DNA from: Pinus tabuliformis
Lineage: Eukaryota > Streptophyta > Pinopsida > Pinales > Pinaceae
NCBI GenBank assembly: GCA_031772625.1
Contig: CM062816.1
Location: 632,369,269 to 632,433,268 of the forward strand
Length of the DNA: 64,000 nt
Reading direction: 5' to 3'
Every line of letters begins with the position of its first letter. Within the stretch, counting starts at the first letter, position 1. Positions 49,190 through 59,541 of the stretch are shown here, piece by piece. Position numbers and translations under genes: made by a program. Under the pieces are notes generated by a model. That model was not told the origin of the DNA. It did not search any database and worked only from the letters and a program-made list of their open reading frames with translations.

Positions 49190-49621
49190 CTGTCAAGGAT
49201 ATTTTCACAAGAATGTCAGGATTTATCACATAAACAAACTGTTAAATTCTATATTAACACAAATTGATGTGAACTACACAATATCCTCTCAAGTGGGTTT
49301 TGGTCATGTGGTCAAGTCAAAGAACTTTCAATGCACAAAACTAGGTTCAAAATCATCCAAAAACATTTTATTGAATTAATGTAGCCAACAGAGTTATCTA
49401 CCCCATCCAAAAGTAGGTGGAAGTCCTAGTAACCTTGATGGTCCATGGTTGTGGTCTATCTCAATAGATGAGGAAAGATGCAAGTATTGGATAAATTTGA
49501 CGGAAGATATACCCCTTTTTCATGACATCTAAGAAAAGATAGAGCCCAATTCAGTAACAAATGGAAATTTTCCAACTCCACAAAAGAATATCACAAGATC
49601 CTGAACTGAATGGAAACATAC

Positions 49622-49720
49622 CTTCTCTATTGTAGCTGTCAAGTCATGCATGTTATGTGTTTCCTTGTATGGTTAAAAGAAATATGTTTCTTCAGACTTT
49701 TCTCTGGCACTTACATACAC
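49622..49720 (-). pseudogene. SAL1-like exon d
   Basis: 99 bp between an AG acceptor and GTATG donor. It reads VYVSAREKSEETYFF, stop, PYKETHNMHDLTATIEK, matching the SAL1 stretch VQVSSVENPEEASFF...GAHSLHDLSSSIANK. Confidence 0.82.
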
Positions 49721-49846
49721 CTATGGAAAAGTACATTCAATTAACTTTGAATATCAGATGGAAATAAATCAGAAATATCAAATATGGTGTTAATATTAGT
49801 CCCAACAAAATATTATGCTTGGCTAAAAATGAATGTGTTAGGCACC

Positions 49847-50056
49847 CTTTTAGGCTATATAGAACCATCCAATGATTGCATAGTAGTGTTAGTTCCATTT
49901 CTTACAGAAGAAAGACAACCAATTGTATCATTTGAAGGGGGAACACTGATATTAACTATTGTCCAAGAAAAATTTGGGCAGGCCAACACACCCAAAATAA
50001 CTTTTCCTTCATCCAATAAGCCCAAGGCTACAACATATTGGTCTCCTCTAAGAAAT
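49847..50056 (-). pseudogene. SAL1-like exon c
   Basis: FLRGDQYVVALGLLDEGKVI continues as LGVLACPNF and, after a less conserved loop, DTIGCLSSVRNGTNTTMQSLDG. The best conserved part of the pseudogene. The acceptor at its start is not a clear AG and the donor is degraded; a stop lies near its end. Confidence 0.88.
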
Positions 50057-51859
50057 ATGTAAAATAACTTGGTCTCCTTAATCAAAATAGCAAAATAATG
50101 TAACATGAAAAAGTGTTGGAAATGTGCAATGACTGACATATCATAGTACTTTGAAAAATGAAATAAGAAATGTACACCAATTGTAAAACCCTCATTAGAA
50201 ATGAATTATAACACTGAGAGAAGTTAGGTGCATTCTACAGCCTAGTGTGTATGAGATTATAACATCCATGGGTAACACATGTAAATTAAAATAGAAAATA
50301 AAATTAAAATTCATAAAGTAAAAAAGAAAATTTAAATAAAATACCAAAAATATATTTATGTGTGTGTATAGATCAATGTTTTCAAACTCAGAATCAGTCA
50401 AGTGTCAACTTGGACTCCAACTCAGACTCAGACTTGGAATCAATCGAGGGTCAACTTGGACTCCCACTCAAACTTAGATTGACTCAAAATGATTTGATTT
50501 CATTGACTTGGTTTACTAAAAAATACTTAAAATACTTAGGTATTAATTAAAAACTATTTTTAAATATTCCAAGCCATTAGAGAAAAAATATATAAAGTTT
50601 GCTCATGCACATACCATGTAAAGTTTGAATATCTCAAAAACTTTAAAAATTTCACCAAGCAGAATAGAGCACAATACATGTCAACAACAAAATACATCAT
50701 TATTAATGAATGGGGCTCTAAATTCCCTCTAGACTCTAAAATCTGAAAAACATACTACATCCATCTCTTTTTTCCTAGCCTTGTCTTCCTTAAATTTCAC
50801 AAGTTGATTTTGTAGTTCCAATATAATTTGTCCAGTCTCCTCTAATGGGGCTATGCCTGGGGAAACTTAGCCTCTTATACCAGCCAAGTGTTCTTGAAAC
50901 CTAGGCTCTCCCACCCCCCTAATGCATTTCAGGAAATAAACTGCTCATCAACAAGATCGACATGGATCCATGCAGGGTCTTTCACTCTTGGGGCTATGGT
51001 AAAATTCCAATCTGAAAATTGGAATATGTAACATTAAAAATGCTATCTTAACTTCCAATTATGAAAAATTTATACTTCAAAATTCAAATTTGAAATTGAT
51101 AATGGGCTGAAAGTATGAAAGTTTAAATAAATAGGGTACAAATGTTTGGGACAGATCACTGTTCTTCAATGGTGCTCCAAAACTTGACATGCTCACAAAT
51201 GCTCAATAATTTATAAGAGAGGTCTGAGCCAAATGGATGGGTGGAGTCCCTTTACTATTATAAGTAGGGTCAGTTTGGTACTAAACTAGCTGACCCATGC
51301 TTTGAGTTAGCCAGTTCAGTACCAATTGGGCCTCTGAACTAAATAGATGGGTGAGCCTATATGGCCGGTAGTGAACTCGGCCAGGTTAACCAAGTTTGAG
51401 TTCACTTGGAATGCTTTTAAAAGCTAATACATACATATATAAATACATTCAAGCACAAATCCATCTTAACTCTAGATCTTTGAAGCAAGAGAGATTTGCA
51501 TTTTAAATTATTTTTGGTCCCACCTAGTCCTTAAAAATCCAGAGTTAAGATGGATCTATGTAGGTTGATTAGTTGATGCAAGTAGGAAACATATATTAGA
51601 CATTGATTCATAGGAAATTAGTGCAACTTGAATAATAACAACTAACAAAGGCATGAACATTTCATATAGTTACTACAAGGTTTCTCCCTGCAACATAAAA
51701 AATGGAGACAAGAAGGGAACAAAGAGCTGTAAGGAAGGAAGAGAAAAGTTGGTTTGGTGACCAAGAGAAAAGTTGCAACCACATTTACAAAAGAAAAGGT
51801 AAGGACTTACAATCTAGATAAAGCACATTATAGGTCCCTATCACATTCTCATGGCTTAC

Positions 51860-52065
51860 CCCTTTGTCCCATCAATGGGGTCTAAAACCTAGTGCCAACC
51901 ATGGGGCCCTCCTTTAGATTTACCTCTATCTATCATTGCAAGTACATCTCCTATTGTTAATGGAGAAATATCATAGGTACCATCATTATAAATGTTTTAA
52001 TTTACAAGTGTTGTAATGCATTCCACCATATCTTGTGCATCATTCTTCTGTAAATCTCCTAAATC
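51860..52065 (-). pseudogene. SAL1-like exon b with the LDPIDGT motif
   Basis: 206 bp between AG and GTAAG. It reads DLGDLQKNDAQDMVECITTL, then LTIGDVLAMIDRGKSKGGPH and VLDPIDGTKG. In the living enzyme the Asp residues of DPIDGT bind the catalytic metals. Two in-frame stops are seen, one of them two residues before VLDPIDGT in the WH-V context. Confidence 0.88.
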
Positions 52066-52259
52066 CTAATAGAAATACACAGATTTTAAGTATATTATTT
52101 GCAACCTAAAAAAACTACAGTTTGTATGCTAACTAAAGAAAAGAACATAATTGTTCTTATTTTTAATAGAAATATGAAAACTTTTCCTTTCCATAGGAAA
52201 ACATTTGGAAAAAAAACATGGTTGCAATCTGAAAGAATGTGCTATTCAAACAACAATAC

Positions 52260-52333
52260 CTCTTCTGCAACCAAGGAAAACAATCTCGAGGGTAGTTCCC
52301 TTTCAAGTACAAAGATAACTAAAGCTTAAGAAC
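52260..52333 (-). pseudogene. SAL1-like exon a
   Basis: After an AG acceptor the translation runs GS(stop)ALVIFVLERELPSRLFSLVAEE, then a GT donor. It corresponds to the SAL1 stretch GSQAVVSLVLEKELSSEPFS and the VAEED that follows. One in-frame stop is present. Confidence 0.82.
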
Positions 52334-52675
52334 CTGAAATCGTTTAATAATAAAATATCTATTAAATTAAACTCTCATTTATGATAGAAAAACATATAGA
52401 ACCCCTATATTAACAACTGATGTGCAAAAGATGAGAATATAAAAAATACAAATGTTTCATCAAAATTCAACATCCTATAACAACAGTTGAAGTTCACAAT
52501 CTCATTGGGCAGTCAACTACAAACTTCGGAAAGAAACAAGTACATAAAACTCCTTTTCATACAACTCAAAGAAATAAATTATTGATCATTATAGTCAAAC
52601 CTACAGATCTTCTTCATTTGTACTCTTCTTTAGAAATTTGCAAAGCATTTCAATAAGAACTTGTTATCTAGATGA

Positions 52676-54772
52676 TGAGCCCCATAAATGGGTAATTATA
52701 TGGGCTCATTTTTCCTCCTAACATAGTTTAATCAACCATTCTCTTAGCTTACTGCATGTTTTTATATTATATTTATGCTTATGGAGTGAGTTGGGTTGGT
52801 TATGATGCCATGGAGTCTAATATGTGTTTAATGCATATTTTTCTTGAATTTTGAAGACAAAGTGAAAGATTTAATGGACAATTGGCAGCGATAATTCAAA
52901 GTGGAGAAAGGAGATGATTTATAGGAGGGAATCCCATCATTTATTACTACCCACTTCGAATTCTCCTTCATGCAGCTCAAAGCGCAAACAACCAAATCGA
53001 TGCACTAGGAGGCAGTCGAGAAAGTGGAGGATAACTTATGTTTATCTCGAGTTTTGGGAGCCAAGCCTCCCTAGTTTTGAGGAATTTGTTGGAAGCTTCA
53101 TTGATATAAGTAGAGAGGCCTAGGGCCTCGCTAGGTGGTTGGTCGAATTTTTGTTGAATTTTTGTTGCAGCTTTGCTCTGCTCAACTTCGAGCTTACTTT
53201 TGCTAACAGTTTCATGTAATCCTATTACTATTTTGATAATAAAGATGAGATCTTCTTTGAGTTGTAACTGAGTTAACTTAGAGCGCTGAAGCTCTTGGGT
53301 TAGGGCCCATTCCAAGCAGCCAAGCTCCTCTTTTTTGTATTTATATGCTTTGTGTCAGTTTATGGATTAGTTGTTGTTAGATGAATTTCTTCCTTGGTTA
53401 AGAATAGCTTGCTTTTGGTGATTTAGAAGGTTGTTTCCATTTGTGTTTTATATAGAAGGTTGAACAATGATAGAAAGAAGATACAAAAGGCCAAAAATAG
53501 CACCTTGGACTCCTTTCCTCTCTTTGGGACTGTGAACTAAGGTCAATACCCTCTTGCTGCCACAAAAACATAGATTTTCCTTCTCCATAGGATTTCTAAT
53601 GTTGCAGTTTGTTAGAAGGTTAATGATGTGCTTTAGATATTTTTCACCATGACCATTTCTGTCCTTCCAGTAAGTCTTATTCCATGATTTCTCTCATTAT
53701 AGCATTTTTCAGCACTTCTTCCCTAGCTCATAATTTAGATTAGCTTGATGCAAAATTCGGTTTTTTGATGAACTTAATTTCCTTGCTTGCTTGATCTCTT
53801 TGTTTGATTGTAAGTTATTTTGAAGAAAATCTCTTCTCATAGGAGGTTAGCGTATCATCCATCACATTCTCTCCCTGATCTATGTCCTACAGGTCGCCCA
53901 AAGTTCACCTCAAATCTGCCTTAGTTTTCTGCGTTTTTCCATATGATTTCTTCCTCTCTCCCGACCATATTTCCCTCTCCTAATGATCGTTGGTGAACCC
54001 CAGGTGCCTTAACACATAATACCAGCCTTCAACTACCCTTTCCACCTACTATCACACCTTTAAAACCTTCAAAACTACCCTCGGAATCCTCCTGTAGACC
54101 TCTTGTAGACCCCTTGTAGATCCCCTGCAGCCTCCTATAGATTTTCCTATAGGATTCCTTTTGAATTTTGATTGTAGGAAAATCATCTAGAAGGCCACCT
54201 GAGACCTCCCACGACCCATTCACACCATCCTACATCTTCTGAAGTCCTAAAACCACCCTCCATTGCCACCTAATCATTGCCACATTCACAAACAAATAAA
54301 TTGCATGCATAACAATTTCACAAAAAATACATAAAAATCCAAAAAATGTTTTTTTTCTCATTTCCTTCTAGAAATAGCTTGAGTAGATGGTGTTTACTTC
54401 CTTAAGCAGGTAATGGCATTCATTTCATGGTGTTCATGTTCCTTTCTCCAAAAATAGGATTAGTTGGTTAAGTAGGGTTTGCTAGGTTTACTTTACATTT
54501 TAGTCTATTTTTCCTTTCTGTAAGTAGAGTAGCCTCTGTAGGGTAAGATTTCCTTTCTTTCATGACACATAGAGCTTCTAATCCAATCCATATAAGTTGG
54601 CTTGAACTCCTAGTGATCTTACGCTAGCTGATCAAGTGACAACATGTAGTAAGAACTAGTACCTGTGCATACAACACCGTCGCTTCCAAGTTTGTTATGA
54701 ACTACCGGATTGATAAGAGTAAAGTAGGCATCCCGGGAGCTGCAACATTATTGCTGCAATACTGGTGCTCAC
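52676..54772 (+). repeat. Gypsy-G 5' LTR (about 2.1 kb, start tentative)
   Basis: The right edge, ...ctggtgctca, is set by the primer site eight bases on. The left edge is chosen at tgagccccat because it pairs with the end as an imperfect inverted repeat (8 of 10). A polyadenylation-like aataaagatg lies near 53240. Short tandem ctcctgtagacc-like units occur near 54085-54150. Without the 3' LTR the start is unproven. Confidence 0.5.
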
Positions 54773-54780
54773 CACTTTTT

Positions 54781-54798
54781 GGCGCCATTGCCGAGGAA
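54781..54798 (+). other. Gypsy-G primer-binding site (tRNA-Asp)
   Basis: tggcgccattgccgagga closely matches the complement of the plant tRNA-Asp 3' end, the primer known for Athila elements. Confidence 0.85.
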
Positions 54799-54871
54799 GC
54801 ATCAGAGTATTTTATGATTACTACTTTCTTCTATTTTCTATCATAACATTCTGCTAAGTATTTTATTTCAG

Positions 54872-55100
54872 CAAAAGTAGAATAGTTGTTTCTTTCAGTT
54901 TCTGCATTTCCTTGCTTTCCTTTTCAATTATGCAATTTCCCTTTCAACAAAAGTAGAATAGTTATTTCTTTCGGTTTTTGCATTTCCTTGCTTTCCTTTT
55001 CAATTCTGCACATTTCCATTTTAGAAAAGTAGATTAGTCATTTCCTTGCTTTTAGTTCTGCATTTCTTTTGATTTCCTCTTCAGTTATACAATTTCATTT
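54872..55100 (+). repeat. Three 76-bp tandem units in the Gypsy-G leader
   Basis: Units begin with aaaagtaga at about 54873, 54949 and 55025, exactly 76 bases apart. Each continues as ag-tatttcttt, tgcatttcctt, gctttccttttcaatt. The third is more diverged. They lie between primer site and gag. Confidence 0.8.
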
Positions 55101-55204
55101 CAGCAAGTTCATTTTAGTTAGTTGCAATTTGTTTGTTCAATCAATTTCAGTTTTGTAGGTACAATCAGTGAAAAAACAAAAACCAACCAAAAATATTTTC
55201 TTCC

Positions 55205-56230
55205 ATGCCTCATAGGAATAGAGATAATTCAGGAAAACTCTTGCCTAACACCCCCACTATGACACAACCAAACTTCTCTCTTCTTCGGTGGCAGTGACCA
55301 AGAAGAATCTTTAGGTGAAAAACTAGAGATATTTGAAGAACCTATAGGGGAAGAAGAAGAAGAAAACACCCCCCCTGAGCCAATTGCTGAAAATAGAAAT
55401 GCTAGGGGGAATGGAGAAAGAATAGAGGGTGCCTTTCCCATCCGAGAGACCAATGTGGACACCAAAATGAAGAATATAAGTCCTTCAACCCTACCTCACT
55501 TCCATGGTATGACTACAGAAGATCTTGACACCTTCTTGTTTGAGTTTGTTGTCATTTGTCAATCCTATGACTATGCAAAAGATGAGAAAAAGTTGGAACT
55601 ATTCCCTTCTACTCTCAAGGATGCAACATTGTGCTGGTTCATGGGGTTACCTGGAAATAGAATCACAACTTGGGATCAGATGCAACATGCCTTTAATAAA
55701 AAATATTGAGACTATTGTAGGTCAAAAGATACCAAGGAAGAAATCCTCCGAATAACCATGGGAAGTGACGAATCCTTGGAAGATTATGAAGAGAGGTTCC
55801 AACTCAGTTACAAAAGGGCCAGGCATACACTTGACCTTGAATCTCTAAAGTTGGTCCTGCTCAGGGGCATTACGGAAGACCTTCTAGACACCCTCCATCT
55901 ATTGGTTGGGGGAGACATCTACCAACTACCATATGAGGACATAAAGACTATTTTTAGAAACCATTCTAGAGCAACTAGAAAGAGAGGTAGGGGGAGTCAA
56001 CCCATAGCCAGTTCCTCCTCATCCAATTCATGCTTTAAAGGTGAAATTGGAAACATGTTGGAAGAATTAAAGAGTGAGATGTTGCAGACTCTTGCCATGC
56101 AAATGAACACCTTTCATATCAAAAGGAAACAAGATGAAGAAGAGAGGGCTTTGGCCATATTTTGTCCTAGATGCACCAGGAGGCATCGTAGGAACAAATG
56201 TCCATTGAACTCTATAAAGGTTTATTGAGT
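55205..56230 (+). pseudogene. Gypsy-G gag region
   Basis: Reads MKNISPSTLPHFHGMTTEDL near 55470, LKDATLCWFMGLPGNRITTW near 55620, SLEDYEERFQLSYKRAR near 55780 and a knuckle CPRCTRRHRRNKCP near 56165. An acidic low-complexity part (55340-55380) precedes it. This is the gag of a family common in plants and matches Gypsy-D. Confidence 0.8.
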
Positions 56231-56984
56231 TTTTGAAGAAGATCATTCTATAGATAAGTTTCCTTCCTTGCACAGACTTAAAGTTGTATAACGGGGAGCC
56301 AAAGGAGCCACTGAAGCACTCTATTTCATGAACCAAAGGAGACCACATGGACCTAGACCCTATGAGCAGGGGATGCAAGGGACATCTCAAGCATACTACA
56401 ACCCCAACCAAGTCACTTCCATACCTTATTGTGGACCTCCTACTCATCGTTCCTTGTCCACACCTCCTCCTTGGTCCTTTCCATCTCAATATCAGGCCCA
56501 ACCAACCGCTCATTCATTTCAACCCTATGCTCAGCCACAACCTTAGTGGAATGCATCTCATCAGGGGTGGAGACCCTAGTACAACTCTCCTGCCACTCTT
56601 TTGCCTCCACCACTTGCTCAACCATAACCATTTCCTCCTGCTCCACTAAGGCAACCGCAAATTCCTACCTAGCCAAACCCAAACCCGAACAATAAACAGG
56701 CTGAACAACTATATAGTGGGGCACCATCATGGCCAACTTATGCTGTGGAGATTCAGGATATTAACCTGAAATCTGGGAAGGTTATCCCAGATAGACAACC
56801 TCCACCTAGGGAGGTTGAGGAAGATAAAGAGGAAAGTTAACCTAAAGCAATTCCACCCTTTCCTGAGAGACTTCCAGGACAACACAACCTATCCTAGAAG
56901 AAACTGAACTTCTAGGAGAACTGAAACAGTTATGTGTTAAGATACCACTTCTCCATGCCATAAAAGATGTTCCTATATGCAATA

Positions 56985-57500
56985 GGTTGTTCAAAGAAAA
57001 GTGTTTTAGGCGCCTAGGAAGGTGCAAGAGAGATTCCCCAACCATCAACGTCATAGGACAATTTTTTGACTTGATGTTGGAGCAGGTAATCTATCTGAAA
57101 TATCTAGACCCTGGAACGCTAGTAGTTTATGTTCACATCAATGGCACCATGATCCCAGATACCTTGATTGATCTGGGAGCTTCCATTAATGTGATGACAA
57201 AGGACATAATTCTCAAACTTAACCTCCAAGGCTCCTCGAGGAAGACCACAATGGTACTATAACTAAAAAACCACTCCACCATGACCCCTAAAGGGATTGT
57301 GGAAGACGTGATGGTCTCCATTGATTGTTGGGAGTACCCTGCTAATTTCTTAGTTCTCCAGCCAAAGGCAAAGCTCACTAGGTATCCTCTCATCTTGCAA
57401 AGACCTTGGTTGGCTATTACTGATGCCCACTTTAGCTTTCGAGCAGGGGACATGACCATCAAGATTGGACATATGTCCAAACAGTTAATCCTATAGCCTC
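56985..57500 (+). pseudogene. Gypsy-G protease region
   Basis: Reads PDTLIDLGASINVMTKDII near 57160-57210, the aspartic protease site in which the family's usual form is D(S/L)GA. A CWEYPANFLVLQPKAKL and RPWLAITDAHFSFRAG part follows, the usual downstream half of this retropepsin. Confidence 0.78.
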
Positions 57501-57779
57501 TTGTCCAACCCTTTCTGGAACATGATCTACCTCTCTGGTTGGATGAGGAGGATGAGGATGAAGTCTATTCTACACCACTTTGTGCATTAGAAACCGCCAT
57601 GGGGGGAAACCACAAGATTAGGATGATATCATTGAAAATTTAATTTAGAATCCACCCCCCAGTACCTGTCCATTGGAAGATATAGTGAAGGAAACCAAAA
57701 ATAATCCCTTAATTGATCTCTGTGTGGTCAACCCGACCTCTCTCTGTGTTAAGAATATAGAGTTCGACCCAAGCAGAAC

Positions 57780-58990
57780 CTTGAAAATCAATCCATCCCT
57801 ATCCACCTCCCAGGAGAAGGAGCTATACAACTTATTGAGAAAACATTTAGATGCCTTCACCTGGAGTTATAAGGAGATGAAGGGAGTGCAGCCTTCAGTA
57901 TGTACTCATCATATATACATTAAGGAAGATTGCGAACTAGTCAGGCAACCTGAAAGGAGTATGAATCCAGCACTTAAAGACATTGTTAAGTAAGAGTTGC
58001 AAAAATTACTTGATGCAGGATTCATCTACCCCATCTCTGATAGTGAATGGGTCTCTCTGTTGCTTCTAGTGCCAAAGAAAAATGTTAGGTGGAGAATCTG
58101 TGTCTACTATCATGAGTTGAACAAAGCCACTAAAAAGGACCATTTTCCTTTACCTTTCATAGATCAAGTGTTAGATGGTCTGGTGGGAAAAAAAATTTCT
58201 CCTTCCTAGATGGGTTTAGTGGGTACAATTAGATTCAAATCAGCCTGGAAGACCAAGATAAGACCACTTTCACTTGTCCTTGGGGTACCTTTGCATACCG
58301 GGTCCTTCCTTTTGGTTTGTGCAATGCTCTAGCCACTTTCTACAGAGCGGTATTGAGTATATTTTCTGAACTGGTTCATGATGCAGTGGAAATATATATG
58401 TATTATTTTACTCCCTATGGTTATAACTTTCAGGAAGCTTCATCTAACGTAGGCAAAGTTTTGGACAAGTGTATTCAAATGAACATATCCCTCAGTCTAG
58501 AAAAATGTGAGTTTTTTATGACTGAAGGGACCATGCTAGGTCATGCAATATCTCAACAAGGATTGCAGGTGGACCCCAGCAAAGTTGCCATCATCCAAAG
58601 GATCCCACCTCCACAAGAGGTAAGATATGTCAGAAGTTTCCTAGGCTTAACCGAATATTATATAAGATTCATTAAATATTTCAGTAAGCTAGCCTCTCCG
58701 TTGTTTGGTCTTTTAGGTAAAGATGTCGAATTTGTATGGTCGGAAAACTGTCAAGAAGCCCTAGATACCTTAAAAAGAAAACTTGTGACTGTCCCAATCC
58801 TCAGAGGCCCAAACTGGGCCCTACCTTTCCACATTCACACAGATGCCTCGAACAAATCAATAGAAGCAGCCATAGGACAAATTGATGAAAGGTTACCTTA
58901 TTCCATATACTTTATAAGCAAAAACTTATCAAAGGTAGAATTGAAATATACAGTAACTGAGAAGGAACTCTTAGCTATAGTGCATTCCTT
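57780..58990 (+). pseudogene. Gypsy-G reverse transcriptase and first part of RNase H
   Basis: Blocks in order: VCTHHIYIKEDCELVRQPE, LLDAGFIYPISDSEWVS, DHFPLPFIDQVLDGL, RVLPFGLCNA, VEIYMYYFTPYG (catalytic block position), EKCEFFMTEGTMLGHAIS, then the connection VRSFLGLTEYYIRFIKYFSKLASPL. RNase H starts with ALPFHIHTDASNKSIEAAIGQ and TVTEKELLAIVHSLNKLC, where the LINE cuts in. Confidence 0.85.
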
Positions 58991-58992
58991 AA

Positions 58993-59008
58993 ACAAATTA
59001 TGCAAGCT
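58993..59008. repeat. Target-site duplication of the ubiquitin-LINE, left copy
   Basis: acaaattatgcaagct, matching 61353-61368 at 15 of 16 bases. Length and imperfection suit a LINE insertion of some age. Confidence 0.88.
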
Positions 59009-59196
59009 TTTTTTCCCGTAGAAAAAGTCGTAATTTCTATTAGATTTAAGAAATTACATTTTGTAGATGCCTAAGCATATGCATAATGAGGCTAGCAGCC
59101 TCCCGAATAGTAGCAAGAAGAATACATATTAACTGACACTATGTACAAGTAGCTTCAACAATAACAGTTTTTGCCTAATACAAAGAGGGAGGGAGG
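59009..59196 (-). other. LINE 3' untranslated part with short A tail
   Basis: Non-coding, with a weak inverted motif gggaggctgctagcctc and a final aatttcttaaatctaatagaaatt palindrome-like element before gactttttctacggg and seven A. This would be the recognition end for the partner LINE's reverse transcriptase; the partner is not in the window. Confidence 0.5.
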
Positions 59197-59541
59197 TTAT
59201 GTTTTTCTCCCCTTTTTCTTCTCAACCTTTCGCCATTCTCCTTGGGTTGGAGAGGATGAAAAAAGGACTAGAGAGGAATCCTCCATAGTACGAGGCGCGT
59301 CCTTATCTGTATCAGAGTGTTCTGGAGAGTGATGTCTTTTAGCCCCGCTAGTGTCTTCGAGAACTGGATTTTTCTTCGACAAAGAGGCCAACCTTCCCTG
59401 TGCTGCCAAAATCTCTGATTCTGGCATCATGTGAACTTGACTAGGTGCTATGGGAGAGGCAGCCGCGGCTTCGCCCCCATTTGGATCATCGTCTTGTCCA
59501 GGTGGAGGGTTTACTGTTCGTCTAGGTTCTCTGTGTGTTGC
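59197..59541 (-). CDS. LINE ORF1 C-terminal tail in a shifted frame
   Basis: This frame overlaps the end of the 372-residue frame and continues NPPPGQDDDPNGGEAAAASP, then MMPESEILAAQGRLASLSKK and a tail ending EWRKVEKKKGRKT with a stop at 59197. The charged, low-complexity composition is usual for the tails of DUF4283/CCHC proteins. It fits ORF1 better than the short TENLDEQ end of the main frame. Either a one-base change in the T run at 59553-59559 or sequence error explains the split. Confidence 0.6.
   Translation of the reverse strand, partial: ATHREPRRTVNPPPGQDDDPNGGEAAAASPIAPSQVHMMPESEILAAQGRLASLSKKNPVLEDTSGAKRHHSPEHSDTDKDAPRTMEDSSLVLFSSSPTQGEWRKVEKKKGRKT

Larger units (their letters stand above)
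49040..52333 (-). pseudogene. SAL1-like: SAL1/HAL2-like 3'(2'),5'-bisphosphate nucleotidase pseudogene
   Basis: Five separated minus-strand segments translate, in order, as consecutive parts of plant SAL1, each with intron-like gaps. SAL1 removes phosphate from PAP (a by-product of sulfation) in chloroplast and mitochondrion and belongs to the inositol monophosphatase family. The metal-binding LDPIDGTKG signature is readable near 51890-51865 and GDQYVVALGLLDEGKV near 50050-50000. Several exons hold in-frame stops, and the last exon changes frame, so it cannot make the enzyme. Retained introns argue for a gene duplicate rather than a processed copy. The N-terminal exon is absent: Gypsy-G begins at about 52676, just upstream. 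The C-terminal exon was not found to the left. Confidence 0.85.

Noticed and set aside
49784-50062. 92-residue plus-strand frame
   Set aside because: Antisense shadow of the SAL1-like exon c.
52977-53315. 112-residue minus-strand frame
   Set aside because: Lies in the putative Gypsy-G LTR, resembles no family, and the plus strand there has a polyadenylation-like signal instead.
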